Assembly (NCBI RefSeq): GCF_008710145.1
Contig: NZ_VYKL01000005.1
Span: 1-64,000, forward strand
Source of the DNA: Niallia endozanthoxylica
Lineage (GTDB): Bacteria > Bacillota > Bacilli > Bacillales > Cytobacillaceae
Direction: 5' to 3'
DNA length: 64,000 bases
In this document: piece by piece, positions 53,078 to 62,699 of the stretch
Layout of the letters: every line of letters starts with the position of its first letter
Numbering within the stretch: the stretch's first letter is position 1
The notes under the pieces: model-generated
What the model saw: only the letters and a program-made list of their open reading frames with translations
What the model was told of the DNA's origin: nothing
The model's database searches: none
Position numbers and translations under genes: made by a program

Positions 53078-54548
53078 ACTGTTCTTGATTCTTAATACAA
53101 TTATTCTGTTCTATGTTTTTATATTCCTTTTCCCAATAATCAGCATCTGCAATACCTAATTCAACAGGATCAAATACCGGATTTTTTCCCTTTTTCTTCT
53201 GAATCTCATAATCTTTTAATAGTTTAAACGCTTTCTTTGATAGGAACAAAATAACGATGATATTGATCCAACCCATACTTCCTATTCCTAGATCACCTAA
53301 TCCCCACCCAATTTCAGCCGTGTTAACACTGCCATAGTAAACAGCACCTAATACGAGTAACCCTAATATATTTCTCATCCAGATTTTCTTCTTTTCCCCT
53401 AGAATATAAGCAAGACAGGTTTCTGCGCTGTAATAATAGGCAACTATTGTCGTAAAGGCAAAGAATAATACAGCTATCGCAATAAAAGGAGAACCAAAGC
53501 CTGGTAATACAGACTCAATGGCTCTTTGAGTATAAACGGCACCTGGTTCGACATCCCCTAGATTCGTTATTAGAGGTGTTGTTCCATTGGGAATAATATC
53601 GTACATTCCTGTAATAAGAATCATAAAACCAGTAGCTGAACAAACTATTAACGTATCCACATAAACGGCAAAAGATTGAACTAATCCTTGCTTTGCAGGG
53701 TGGGACACTTCTACCGCTGCTGCTCCGAAAATTTCACTTCCTACACCAGCTGCATTTGAATATAGACCTCTTTGGATTCCCCAAGAAATGGCATAGCCTA
53801 TCATGGCACCGTATGTTGCATCCATACCTAAAGCACTTCTAATGATTAGCACAAACATCTGCGGGATTTCAGAAACATTTGCCCCCAAAACAATAAAACA
53901 AACTACTATATATCCGATTGCCATAAAGGGAACAATAATCTCTGCAAATTTAGCAATTCGTGTCACACCGCCAAAAATAATAGCCGCCAAAACAAGTACC
54001 AATATTCCACCTGTTATGGAAGGTTGAATCCCGAATGCATTTTCAATTCCAGCAGTAACCGTGTTTGCCTGTAAGGGAGGTAAGAGGATTCCTTGTGCAA
54101 TGACGGTAACCGCAGCATATAATACTGCCAGCCATCTTAACTTCAACCCTTTTTCAATATAAAATGGAGGCCCTCCACGTAATTCCCCCATGTCTTTTTC
54201 CTTATATACCTGCGCAAGCGTTGTTTCAACAAATGATGTGGCAGCTCCAAAAAATGCCATGACCCACATCCAAAAAAGAGCACCTGGTCCCCCGTACGCA
54301 ATGGCTGCTGCAACACCCGCGATATTCCCTATCCCGACTCTGCTGGCAAGCGTCATCGTTAATCCTTGAAATGCAGATACTTCGGATTTAGAATCACCTT
54401 TTTCAAAAATTAAACTTCTTATATCCTTAAGATGCCTTAGCTGGGGAAAACGAGTAGCAATAGAAAAAAACAATCCTGCTGCAAGAAAAAGAAAAACAAG
54501 TGCAGTACACCATACGATTCCATTTAACCCATTTATTATTTCCTGCAT
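53076..54548 (-). CDS. AgcS family sodium:amino-acid symporter (copy 3)
   Basis: A 490-residue member, more divergent than copies 1 and 2 (MTLASRVGIGNIAGVAAAIAYGGPGALFWMW; GIQRGLYSNAAGVGSEIFGAAAVEVSHPAKQGLVQSFAVYVDTLIVCSATGFM). I start at ATG 54548, six bases after GGAG, which aligns with the starts of the other copies (M-x-E-I-x-N-x-L-N); ATG 54560 is an alternative. It lacks the shared dyad operator, so it is probably regulated differently, perhaps as part of the EutH transcript. Confidence 0.9.
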   Translation of the reverse strand: MQEIINGLNGIVWCTALVFLFLAAGLFFSIATRFPQLRHLKDIRSLIFEKGDSKSEVSAFQGLTMTLASRVGIGNIAGVAAAIAYGGPGALFWMWVMAFFGAATSFVETTLAQVYKEKDMGELRGGPPFYIEKGLKLRWLAVLYAAVTVIAQGILLPPLQANTVTAGIENAFGIQPSITGGILVLVLAAIIFGGVTRIAKFAEIIVPFMAIGYIVVCFIVLGANVSEIPQMFVLIIRSALGMDATYGAMIGYAISWGIQRGLYSNAAGVGSEIFGAAAVEVSHPAKQGLVQSFAVYVDTLIVCSATGFMILITGMYDIIPNGTTPLITNLGDVEPGAVYTQRAIESVLPGFGSPFIAIAVLFFAFTTIVAYYYSAETCLAYILGEKKKIWMRNILGLLVLGAVYYGSVNTAEIGWGLGDLGIGSMGWINIIVILFLSKKAFKLLKDYEIQKKKGKNPVFDPVELGIADADYWEKEYKNIEQNNCIKNQEQ

Positions 54549-54790
54549 GCCTAACTCCATCCCCGATTTAGAGTTCTTTTTTAAGTTCTCTAATCATTAT
54601 GTAATATCATATATTGGTATTATGAACGATTCATTATATATATTGAATAGATAAATGTTGGAAGCCTATACAAAACAATCAAGATTTTTCTAAGTTAAGT
54701 AATAAACTCAAAAAAAAGAAAACGGCATCTTCCCAAAAAAGAATGATAACCGTAATCAGTAGTTAAGATGGTATTTATTTGGAAAGACAT

Positions 54791-55870
54791 TTAAGCGACT
54801 GACTTAGGGGTAGTAATAATCGCTAAGAATATAGCTGACATTCCTCCTGCCAGCTTTCCAACTATCATAGCAAATACCATTTCCTTATTCACCCCTGCCA
54901 CAAAACCCAAATGGCTTCCAAAAACAAAAGCACCGCTGACAGCAAAGGCGATATTGACCACCTTTCCTCTTGGATCCATATTCTTTAGCATAGTAAGCAT
55001 AGGAATATGATGGGCAAGTGAAGCGACAAGACCTGTTGTAGCCGTACTATTTATTCCGAAAAAATTGCCCAATTTCCCTAAATGTTTATGAAACATTTTC
55101 GTTATGAACGCCACCATTGGAAAGGCTCCAGCAAGGACAATCGCAATCATCCCCACTATTTGTATCCCTTCCGATATGGGCGTCATATGAGGGATAATGA
55201 TCAACCCTGTTAATGTCTCAATAATAATAGCTGTAAGACTTAAAATAGCTAAGATTTCAATACCCTTACCAAAGAAATGAAATCCTTTAATCATCTTATC
55301 TGCTGCTTTCCAAAGGCCTATCGCAATGACGACCGAAAAGATGGTAGTCGGAATAAGGTTGGCTATGATGATGTTTAAACTTATATTGGCCACGATTCCG
55401 CCAACAAAACAACCAAAGGGAACTGTAATAATACCTAACAGAATCCCTTTCGCAAAGTATGGATAATCTTCCTTTTCAATGATCCCTAAGGCAACGGGGA
55501 TGGTAAAGACAATCGTTGGTCCCATCATAGTCCCTAAAAATACCCAAGAAAACAGCTCTGCTTCAGGACTCAACGCCATTTCCTTTGCTAATGCATATCC
55601 CCCCATATCCAAGGCTAATATTGTGTTAGCAAACGATGACGGATCAGCACCCATAAGAGCATAGATGGGTGCAATGACAGGAATTAACAAACCAGCTAGA
55701 ACAGGAGCTAAGGATATAACGCCAACCATTGACAGCGTTAATGTCCCCATCGCCATGAAACCCTCACTAAATTTTTGGCCTAAGCCCATACGGTTCCCTA
55801 TACATTTGTCGATAGCCCCTAAACAAAGAAAAAACACCATGATATAAACGATTATGTCATTGATTCCCAT
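54791..55870 (-). CDS. eutH: EutH-like ethanolamine permease family protein
   Basis: A 359-residue protein with about ten membrane helices. It starts INDIIVYIMVFFLCLGAIDKCIGNRMGLGQKFSEGFMAMGTL and has MGADPSSFANTILALDMGGYALA, characteristic of EutH. EutH helps ethanolamine enter the cell at acidic pH. No ethanolamine ammonia-lyase or microcompartment gene is in the window, so the protein may carry another small amine or amino alcohol for the aminotransferase/dehydrogenase module. AGGGGAAGAG precedes the ATG. Confidence 0.85.
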   Translation of the reverse strand: MGINDIIVYIMVFFLCLGAIDKCIGNRMGLGQKFSEGFMAMGTLTLSMVGVISLAPVLAGLLIPVIAPIYALMGADPSSFANTILALDMGGYALAKEMALSPEAELFSWVFLGTMMGPTIVFTIPVALGIIEKEDYPYFAKGILLGIITVPFGCFVGGIVANISLNIIIANLIPTTIFSVVIAIGLWKAADKMIKGFHFFGKGIEILAILSLTAIIIETLTGLIIIPHMTPISEGIQIVGMIAIVLAGAFPMVAFITKMFHKHLGKLGNFFGINSTATTGLVASLAHHIPMLTMLKNMDPRGKVVNIAFAVSGAFVFGSHLGFVAGVNKEMVFAMIVGKLAGGMSAIFLAIITTPKSVA

Positions 55871-55915
55871 AGAAAACTCTTCCCCTCAAATACTATCCAG
55901 TTGATTGCACATACT

Positions 55916-56569
55916 TTATTTTACTAAGTATATATTTTGTTTTGGAACTTCTTTATGAGTCACAATCCAGCGATTATATTGATTAATAAAAATTCCGATT
56001 CCAAACAAATACAATATCGTGCCTAGACCTAGACCAATTACGTGCTTTTGAAAAATTATTATAGGTAGACTGATGGATAACGGAATGAACGTACAAATAA
56101 TACTTCCTAATGTATAATTGTTCATTAGCTTCCCAAATGCCTTCAACAAATAATCAGACGGCAAATACACTGTGCTTGATTGAAAATAAATACTTATAGC
56201 TACTGCCATAAGGTTGAGCCCGATTAATATATATAAACAACGAATCCATATATTCTCTGGTACATACATTATTTGATGTATGTACACAAAAATATCAATT
56301 AGCATTCCAAAAACGAAGGTAAGAACTATACTTTTGATAATCATCAAGAAGGTAAATTTTATTTTCATCAAATAACTAAGCATAAACGAACAGAAATTCA
56401 AAAAAATAATGCAGACACCAATCGAAAACGGTAATATAGACGCCAGATTTTCACCAGCAGCTGCCCAAGGGGCGCTTCCTAGGTTGGCTATGATCATAAA
56501 ACTATTTCCTAAAGCATTTAACATAATAGAACAAACAAACCATAATGTGTTTACAGGTAGTTTTCTCAT
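55916..56569 (-). CDS. YczE/YyaS/YitT-family membrane protein (copy 2)
   Basis: A 217-residue paralogue of the protein encoded at 47797-48444, with the same start pattern (N-T-L-W-F-V-C-S), membrane-helix pattern and ending (QYNRWIV...EVPKQN). The function is unknown. It is 45 bases upstream of eutH and probably co-transcribed. GGAGGTT precedes a double ATG; 56569 is chosen. Two copies in one catabolic region suggest the module was duplicated. Confidence 0.78.
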   Translation of the reverse strand: MRKLPVNTLWFVCSIMLNALGNSFMIIANLGSAPWAAAGENLASILPFSIGVCIIFLNFCSFMLSYLMKIKFTFLMIIKSIVLTFVFGMLIDIFVYIHQIMYVPENIWIRCLYILIGLNLMAVAISIYFQSSTVYLPSDYLLKAFGKLMNNYTLGSIICTFIPLSISLPIIIFQKHVIGLGLGTILYLFGIGIFINQYNRWIVTHKEVPKQNIYLVK

Positions 56570-56636
56570 CATAACCTCCGATATTTCACGATATTATTTT
56601 GTATCTTGCTCTAAAATTCACACCCCAAATATAATA

Positions 56637-56666
56637 GGGACGTCCCTGGGTGGATAGGGACGTCCC
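56637..56666. repeat. Doubled GGGACGTCCC palindromes
   Basis: GGGACGTCCC occurs at 56637-56646 and 56657-56666, each perfectly self-complementary, and the pair together can fold as TAGGGACGTCCC around TGGGTGGA. It lies in the non-coding gap before the YczE/EutH unit. It looks like a dispersed palindromic repeat rather than an operator. Confidence 0.6.
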
Positions 56667-56780
56667 AACTTGAAATAGAAAGTACTCTAATTTACAGATT
56701 CTTTTCTATCACTTATATATTTATACTTTTTTACATATCCTTTGGTTAAAATCAACTAAACTTCGATTATAGGTTGGTTA

Positions 56781-58115
56781 TTACAATTGATTAATACTTT
56801 CCTTTAACGTATTAACAATAAAAGTAAAATCATCTTCTGTAATGCTTAATGGAGGTGAAAGTTGTAAAATATTATTATATCCTGCAACGGTATCTCCGTT
56901 TTTACCAACGATGAGACCTTTTTCTTTGCAAATTGCCATTACTTTGTTTATTTTTTCAATCTTAATTGGCTCTTTTGTTTGCTTATCTTCTACTAGTTCA
57001 ATCCCTAATAGAAGACCTTTTCCACGGACATCGCCTACGTTTGGATGTTGCTTAATCTCTTCTAGTTCTAGTAATAGGCGTTCACCTAGTTCCTTAGAAC
57101 GTTCAACCAGGTTTTCATTTTCTAAAATTTCCAAATTCTTTAACGCTACGGCACAAGACGCAGGGCTCCCGCCAAATGTATTGACATGACGTAAACGGTC
57201 ATATTCATCATTACCTACATAGGCTTCATAAATTTCCCTTTTCACAGCTGTTGCTGAAAGAGGAAGATATGCACTTGTCAGACCTTTCGCCATTGTAATA
57301 ATATCCGGCTTCACTCCATAGTTCATAAATCCAAATGGTTTACCTGTTCGGCCAAATCCACAAATGACCTCATCACAGATTAGTAGCGCACCATGCTTCT
57401 CACAAATTTCTTTCACTTTTGCCATATAGCCATCAGGTGGCATTAAAATGCCTCCACCAGTAATAATTGGCTCCATAATAACACCCGCTATGGTTTGGCT
57501 TAATTCCCATGTCATAACACGATCAATTTCTTCGGCACTTTGCAGTGTATGAACATCATCTGGATTACGGTACGTGTCTGGTGGCGCTACATGTAGGAAT
57601 CCTTGACCTAATGGCTCATACTTATACTTACGCTGTGCTTGACCCGTTGCAGCTAGCGCTCCCATTGAATTCCCGTGATAAGCGCGGTAGCGTGAAATAA
57701 ACTTAATACGATTATGATCACCTTTTTGTTGGTGATATTGACGAGCAATTTTAAAAGCTGTTTCATTCGCTTCCGATCCGCTATTCGAGAAGAAAATGAC
57801 GTAATCATCACCAAGCCACTCATTTAGCTTTTCTGCTAATTTAATTGCTGGAACATGGCTTTGGGACAATGGAAAATATGGCATTTCCACTAGTTGTTCG
57901 TAGGCTGCTTGAGCTAGTTCTTTTCGTCCGTACCCTACATTTACACACCAAAGACCAGACATTCCATCTAAATATCGTTTTCCATCAATATCCGTCACCC
58001 AAGCTCCTTCTGCTTCCTTAGCAATTAAATTAGCTTGATTAGGATTAGCCCCTCTCATCGCATGCCAAAGGTATTTTTCATCTGTTTGCTGTAAATTTTG
58101 TTCTGTTGTTTGCAT
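56781..58115 (-). CDS. Class III omega-aminotransferase (beta-alanine/omega-amino acid:pyruvate type)
   Basis: A 444-residue PLP enzyme. The PLP lysine is K277 (TMAKGLTSAYLPL), D248-E-V binds the pyridine nitrogen, and NSGSEANETAFKIAR (111-125) is the phosphate site. The SQSHVPAIKLAEKL and WHAMRGANPN stretches fit the beta-alanine/omega-amino acid:pyruvate aminotransferase group. Its product semialdehyde would be used by the dehydrogenase encoded 102 bases upstream. I start at ATG 58115, nine bases after GGAG; 58130 is the alternative. Confidence 0.85.
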   Translation of the reverse strand: MQTTEQNLQQTDEKYLWHAMRGANPNQANLIAKEAEGAWVTDIDGKRYLDGMSGLWCVNVGYGRKELAQAAYEQLVEMPYFPLSQSHVPAIKLAEKLNEWLGDDYVIFFSNSGSEANETAFKIARQYHQQKGDHNRIKFISRYRAYHGNSMGALAATGQAQRKYKYEPLGQGFLHVAPPDTYRNPDDVHTLQSAEEIDRVMTWELSQTIAGVIMEPIITGGGILMPPDGYMAKVKEICEKHGALLICDEVICGFGRTGKPFGFMNYGVKPDIITMAKGLTSAYLPLSATAVKREIYEAYVGNDEYDRLRHVNTFGGSPASCAVALKNLEILENENLVERSKELGERLLLELEEIKQHPNVGDVRGKGLLLGIELVEDKQTKEPIKIEKINKVMAICKEKGLIVGKNGDTVAGYNNILQLSPPLSITEDDFTFIVNTLKESINQL

Positions 58116-58217
58116 TGTCATCAACTCCATTCTATTTTTTTAGTTATTAAGGAAATTTCATGGAGAAAACTCGACGAAATTCCTGGTACAAATTCACCGA
58201 TACGAATTTGATTCTTT

Positions 58218-59678
58218 TTAATAACGAGCAGTAAGCATTTTCTTACGCGTATAGAATTCTACGCCATCTTTTCCATTTGCATGAAGATCGCCATAGAAGG
58301 ATTTCTTATAACCAGAGAATGGGAAGAACGCCATTGGAGCAGGAACTCCAAGATTGACACCAAGCATACCCGCATCAATGTCTTCCCGGAATGTACGAAC
58401 AGCATTTGCACTATCTGTATATAAGCATGCACCGTTGGCAAATTCGGACTTGTTCGTCAGTTCAATTGCTTCATCTAATGTATCTACACGAACAATAGAT
58501 AATACTGGAGCAAAGATTTCATCCTGCCAAATTTTCATTTCTGTTTGTACGTTATCAAAGAGAGTAGGGCCAACAAAGTACCCGTCTTCACTTGCTGCTG
58601 CATCTTTTCTTCCATCGCGAATGAGAGAAGCGCCTTCACTTTCACCAATTTCAATATAATTTATTGTTCGTGCCTTATGGGATTCACGAATAACCGGCCC
58701 AAGGAATACACCTTCATCCATACCGTTTCCAATGGTAATTTCATCTGCTGCTTTCTTTAGACGACTTACTAATTCGTCAGCAACATTTCCTACTGCAACT
58801 ACAACAGAGGCAGCCATGCAGCGTTCACCCGCGGATCCAAATGCAGCTCCAATAATATTTGTGACTGCGTTATCTAAATCAGCATCCGGCATAACGATGG
58901 AATGATTCTTTGCTCCTGCAAGAGCTTGGACACGTTTGCCATTTGCCGCTGCTGTTTTGTAGATATACTCAGCTACAGGTTGAGATCCTACAAAGGACAC
59001 AGCCTTTACATCTTCATTTTCCAAAATGCCATTCACTACGTCATGTGCACCATGTACGATATTAAATACTCCATCAGGCAGGCCTGCTTCTTTAAACAAT
59101 TCTGCTAAACGATTCGCTAGTAACGGCGTTCTTTCAGATGGTTTTAAGACAAAAGTATTTCCACAAGCAATCGCGAGTGGGAACATCCAGCATGGAACCA
59201 TCATCGGAAAGTTAAACGGTGAGATTCCTCCGATTACCCCAATTGGATAACGATACATTCCTGATTCAACACCAGTAGCGATATCCGGCAGCTGCTCTCC
59301 CATCATTAACGTTGGGATACCTGCGGCAAATTCAACACACTCGATTCCCCGTTGGACTTCTCCGTACGCTTCCGCATAACTTTTACCATTTTCTAAGGTT
59401 ACTAATTTAGCTAATTCATCCCAGTTCTCGACTAACAATTGTTGATAGCGGAATAAAATACGTGCCCGGCGAGGCACTGCCACTTTACTCCACATTTTGA
59501 ATGCTTCCTTTGCAACGGCAACAGCCTGATCTAAATCCTCACGAGTAGAAATCGGCAGACGAGCAATCACCTCTCCAGTTGCCGGATTAGGAACTTCCTC
59601 AATTTTTTCAGTTGCTGATTCTACCCATTGTCCTCCAATAAAGTTCTTTAATGTTTGGACCTCTTTAATTAATTCCAT
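58218..59678 (-). CDS. mmsA: CoA-acylating (methyl)malonate-semialdehyde dehydrogenase
   Basis: A 486-residue enzyme converting malonate semialdehyde to acetyl-CoA (or methylmalonate semialdehyde to propionyl-CoA) with NAD and CoA. The nucleophile is C287 (GERCMAA). The family trait of lacking the usual general-base glutamate is seen: [16 protein letters not shown] replaces [37 protein letters not shown] is a strong family signature (compare IolA/MmsA). Start ATG 59678, with AGGAGG upstream; the longer reading frame to 59834 crosses the promoter. It is preceded by the shared dyad operator. Confidence 0.92.
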   Translation of the reverse strand: MELIKEVQTLKNFIGGQWVESATEKIEEVPNPATGEVIARLPISTREDLDQAVAVAKEAFKMWSKVAVPRRARILFRYQQLLVENWDELAKLVTLENGKSYAEAYGEVQRGIECVEFAAGIPTLMMGEQLPDIATGVESGMYRYPIGVIGGISPFNFPMMVPCWMFPLAIACGNTFVLKPSERTPLLANRLAELFKEAGLPDGVFNIVHGAHDVVNGILENEDVKAVSFVGSQPVAEYIYKTAAANGKRVQALAGAKNHSIVMPDADLDNAVTNIIGAAFGSAGERCMAASVVVAVGNVADELVSRLKKAADEITIGNGMDEGVFLGPVIRESHKARTINYIEIGESEGASLIRDGRKDAAASEDGYFVGPTLFDNVQTEMKIWQDEIFAPVLSIVRVDTLDEAIELTNKSEFANGACLYTDSANAVRTFREDIDAGMLGVNLGVPAPMAFFPFSGYKKSFYGDLHANGKDGVEFYTRKKMLTARY

Positions 59679-59712
59679 GATAAATCCTCCTAATGTTTCA
59701 TTTCTTGAGCTA

Positions 59713-59718
59713 ATTATA
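59713..59718 (-). promoter_or_regulatory. -10 element of mmsA
   Basis: TATAAT on the minus strand (59718-59713), perfect consensus, without a good -35 at the right distance. The dyad centre is 31 bp upstream, so the promoter is probably activator-dependent. Confidence 0.65.
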
Positions 59719-59740
59719 ATAAGCAGCCTAACGACAATCA

Positions 59741-59757
59741 TTAGACAATGTGTAAAA
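59741..59757 (-). promoter_or_regulatory. Shared dyad operator, mmsA copy
   Basis: TTAGACA-ATG-TGTAAAA on the plus strand (centre 59749), preceded by CA as in three other copies. It overlaps the expected -35 region of the mmsA promoter, the position of a class II activator. Confidence 0.7.
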
Positions 59758-59853
59758 TATCGTTTGAATATTTTCTGCAATAAGGGTCTATTTTCCATGA
59801 AGCCATTTACATATGAGCAAAAAAAGAAGCCCATATGCGGGCTTCGAAAAAAC

Positions 59854-61473
59854 TTAGGATGATTTCATTTGGTATGTTATATCTGAAACCGTTTCAGATA
59901 TATATTCATAAGCAGAAATAGCTACCTCAATAGCTTGACGTTTATAAGCTTCCATGAAGTCATCACCAATCAGTTCAACTATTTTATCTAGTCGATGATA
60001 AAGTGTTTGACGAACAATATGAAGCTGCTCTGCTGTTTCTTTTTTAGCACCTTTACATTGCAAATAAATTTTCAATGTTTTTAACAGCTCACCATTTTTC
60101 TTTTGGTCATACCCTAATATAGGTCCTAAATAATCTGATATAAAATCATTTAGAACTCCCTTTTCGTTTGCTGTTAATACTAATCGAAAAATATATAAAT
60201 CCTCATAGAAATAGCTGCTAAGTTTATTTGACATTTTTTCACGGAATTTCAGTGTTTCTTTTGCTGTATCATAGCTGTTTTTAATGAAATGTAATTGACT
60301 GACCATTTTTCCAACACCTAAGTACGTGTTTGATTCCTTTACCTTCTTCATAAATTCAGATTTCTTAAAGCAGTCAATGCCATCCGATACCCTTTTCTTC
60401 ATATCATTTGTTTTCCATTTATTAATGAGAATAAATACCATTTGGTTTTTTTGTAGGTGGGATAACAGGAAAATCCCCCGTTGTTCAAAAATCGATCGAA
60501 GGTAGACCAATAAATAATTGAATTCTGGAATCGCTTCTTCTAGATTATCAACTTTGCAGAGTAAAACAGTGCATCCATTTGACTTTAGATTCGGTTCAAT
60601 TTCTAAAAGATGACGATTGATTTGTTCATTACTATACTCGCCTTCTAGCCAACAGCTTACCCATTCTGCTTCTTTTGCCTTTCTTTGCTCTTCTACATAT
60701 AGCTCACGCAAAAGGCTCTGCGCTAATGCTGTTGCACTGCGGTCTAAAATTAAAGATTCATATTCTGTAATGGTTTCAGACTCTGATATGATGAATACAT
60801 CCGCAAAAGTATGGTCCATCGCTTGTACAGATTGATGAGCAATATTCATATGTTTAGATCTGTTATTATCATTCAAGAGTTGAAATAGTTTCTCTTGTTC
60901 TGCCGGGGTTTTCTTAGATATGACTTGCACCTTGCCTTGGTTTGAAATATAGAATACGGTCATTTTGATATGATCATGTAAAAGCTGCAGGATTCTTTGC
61001 TGTGAATTAGAGGAAAGGAGCAATTGATTCAGACTATTGGAATATTCCTCTAAATCGGAAAGAATTTGATAATTTTTCTTAATTAAAAGACTATGAATTT
61101 CTTGCGTGATGTCAATGAACCGTACTTTCTTCGGGAAAACAATGATTGGGAAATGATGAGTATCAGCTAGTTTGATTACTTCTTGAGGGATTTCAGATAT
61201 ATATCGTCCCAATTCAATACAGAGTCCAGCGGCATTGGAATCGATAGACTGTTGAACGATAGAAAGAAAAGTTTGATTATTCCCTTCCCATCCAATTCCT
61301 GTAGAAAGAATCAATTCATTCCCATTTAATAGATTTTCTATGGATGTTAATTCTAGAATATGAACCCATCGGACATGTCGATCAAGACCTGATTTCCCTG
61401 CTAATACTTTTGCATGTTTAAAATGCTTATTCTGCATAATTTCTTGCACGGATAATTTCACTTCAAATTTCAC
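59854..61473 (-). CDS. PucR family transcriptional regulator (AdeR-like)
   Basis: A 539-residue regulator. Residues 1-130 form the PucR N-terminal domain ([26 protein letters not shown]), the middle is a sensory GGDEF-like/CdaR segment, and the C-terminus is a helix-turn-helix ([37 protein letters not shown]). PucR proteins usually activate nearby amino-acid or purine catabolic genes. It is the best candidate to bind the shared dyad, because B. subtilis AdeR, of this family, activates ald. The start is GTG 61473 after GGGGGAG. It is divergent from a LysR gene. Confidence 0.88.
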   Translation of the reverse strand: MKFEVKLSVQEIMQNKHFKHAKVLAGKSGLDRHVRWVHILELTSIENLLNGNELILSTGIGWEGNNQTFLSIVQQSIDSNAAGLCIELGRYISEIPQEVIKLADTHHFPIIVFPKKVRFIDITQEIHSLLIKKNYQILSDLEEYSNSLNQLLLSSNSQQRILQLLHDHIKMTVFYISNQGKVQVISKKTPAEQEKLFQLLNDNNRSKHMNIAHQSVQAMDHTFADVFIISESETITEYESLILDRSATALAQSLLRELYVEEQRKAKEAEWVSCWLEGEYSNEQINRHLLEIEPNLKSNGCTVLLCKVDNLEEAIPEFNYLLVYLRSIFEQRGIFLLSHLQKNQMVFILINKWKTNDMKKRVSDGIDCFKKSEFMKKVKESNTYLGVGKMVSQLHFIKNSYDTAKETLKFREKMSNKLSSYFYEDLYIFRLVLTANEKGVLNDFISDYLGPILGYDQKKNGELLKTLKIYLQCKGAKKETAEQLHIVRQTLYHRLDKIVELIGDDFMEAYKRQAIEVAISAYEYISETVSDITYQMKSS

Positions 61474-61746
61474 TGCAACTCCCCCGTTCCTCTTGATGTC
61501 ATTTTATTAATTAATCATTGATTGTTACACAAAATGTAAGAACTAGATGTAACCGCTTTATTTATTATTCAAAAAAATAATATATGGCAATCTTTATTAT
61601 TTTAGAAAAATGTAGTTACTTTAGACAATATTCCAAATCTTTTTAACTTTGCGATTAATCTAAGTATATCTTAATCATATACATGAGTAAAATGAATGTT
61701 TATAATATAATACATGAGAATAACTAATAAATGAGGAATAAAGACC
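61474..61746. other. Divergent intergenic region between pucR-type and lysR-type genes
   Basis: A 273-base AT-rich spacer with both regulators' promoters. TTAGACA-ATA-TTCCAAA (61621-61637) is a degraded version of the shared dyad, with one intact half-site. TGTAACCGCTTTAT near 61548 resembles a cre site at 12 of 14 positions. No clear sigma-A promoter was read. Confidence 0.4.
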
Positions 61747-62628
61747 ATGACACTTAGCAGATACGAAATTTTCTTTACGGTTGTTGAATCAGGAAGTCTA
61801 ACAAAAGCAGGGGAACTATTAAAATTAACTCAATCAGGTGTTAGCCATGCCATTACTAGTCTCGAAAATGAATTTGGTTTTTCTTTACTAACCCGAGGGA
61901 GATCAGGCATTCAGCTAACGAGTAACGGGGAACGTATCATTACATATATTCGTGAGGTCCTCCTCATAGATGAAAGAATGAAACAAGAAGTGGCAGCCAT
62001 AAATGGTTTAGATATTGGTATAGTGAAAATAGGTACCTTTACAAGTGTTGCATCACAATGGCTGCCCCATATTATTAATCGGTTTGAACATGATTATCCC
62101 GGAATAACCCTAAAATTATTTGAAGGTGACTATTCAACACTAGAAGAGTGGGTTTTACAAGGAGTCATTGACTGTGGGTTTCTCACCTTACCTACTCCAA
62201 AATCCCTTGAATTTCATCCTTTAAAAAAGGATAAAATGCTTTGCATCTTATCAGATCAGCACCCACTTCATTCACAAGAACAAATATCCTTTAAACAAAT
62301 ACAAGCAGAACCCATGATTTTGCCCAAAGAAGGCTGGGACAACGAGATACAGCAGATTTTTAGAGAAAACAATATAAAACCAAATATAAAATTCAGGGTA
62401 TCCGATGACCAAGCCATCAAGTCTATGGTACAAGAAAATTTAGGTATCAGCATAAGGCCTAAAATGACTTTAGCTCATATTCCCGATAACGTTCGAATTC
62501 TTAATTTAGAAAACGATTTTTTCCGTATTATTGGGATTGCTACAAAACCTAATATGTCACCTGCCACAAAAAAATTTATGGATTGTGTTCACTCGTGGTT
62601 AAGTGACCATAACCTATTGGATTTCTAG
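61747..62628 (+). CDS. LysR family transcriptional regulator
   Basis: A 293-residue LysR protein with an N-terminal helix-turn-helix (SRYEIFFTVVESGSLTKAGELLKLTQSGVSHAITSLENEFG) and an effector-binding domain (from about 90). It is transcribed divergently from the PucR-type regulator and may control that gene or the adjacent catabolic genes. GAGGAAT precedes the ATG, and a strong hairpin terminator follows. The effector is unknown. Confidence 0.88.
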   Translation: MTLSRYEIFFTVVESGSLTKAGELLKLTQSGVSHAITSLENEFGFSLLTRGRSGIQLTSNGERIITYIREVLLIDERMKQEVAAINGLDIGIVKIGTFTSVASQWLPHIINRFEHDYPGITLKLFEGDYSTLEEWVLQGVIDCGFLTLPTPKSLEFHPLKKDKMLCILSDQHPLHSQEQISFKQIQAEPMILPKEGWDNEIQQIFRENNIKPNIKFRVSDDQAIKSMVQENLGISIRPKMTLAHIPDNVRILNLENDFFRIIGIATKPNMSPATKKFMDCVHSWLSDHNLLDF

Positions 62629-62636
62629 CTATAAAT

Positions 62637-62674
62637 AAAGTGACTCAAAGGTTTTTCCCTTTTGAGTCACTTTT
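62637..62674 (+). terminator. Intrinsic terminator after the LysR gene
   Basis: AAAGTGACTCAAA and TTTGAGTCACTTT form a perfect 13-bp stem with an 11-base loop and a T-rich tail, just after the stop codon. Confidence 0.85.
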
Positions 62675-62699
62675 GTTTTATAGCCAGCTAAGTAAGCGG

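Noticed and set aside
58259..59834. Extended N-terminus of the semialdehyde dehydrogenase to 59834
   Set aside because: The extra 52 residues cross the promoter, the dyad operator and the AGGAGG; ATG 59678 gives the normal family length.
59887..59901. CTGAAACCGTTTCAG palindrome as a cre site
   Set aside because: It lies in the coding end of the PucR-type gene and fails two consensus positions; probably chance.
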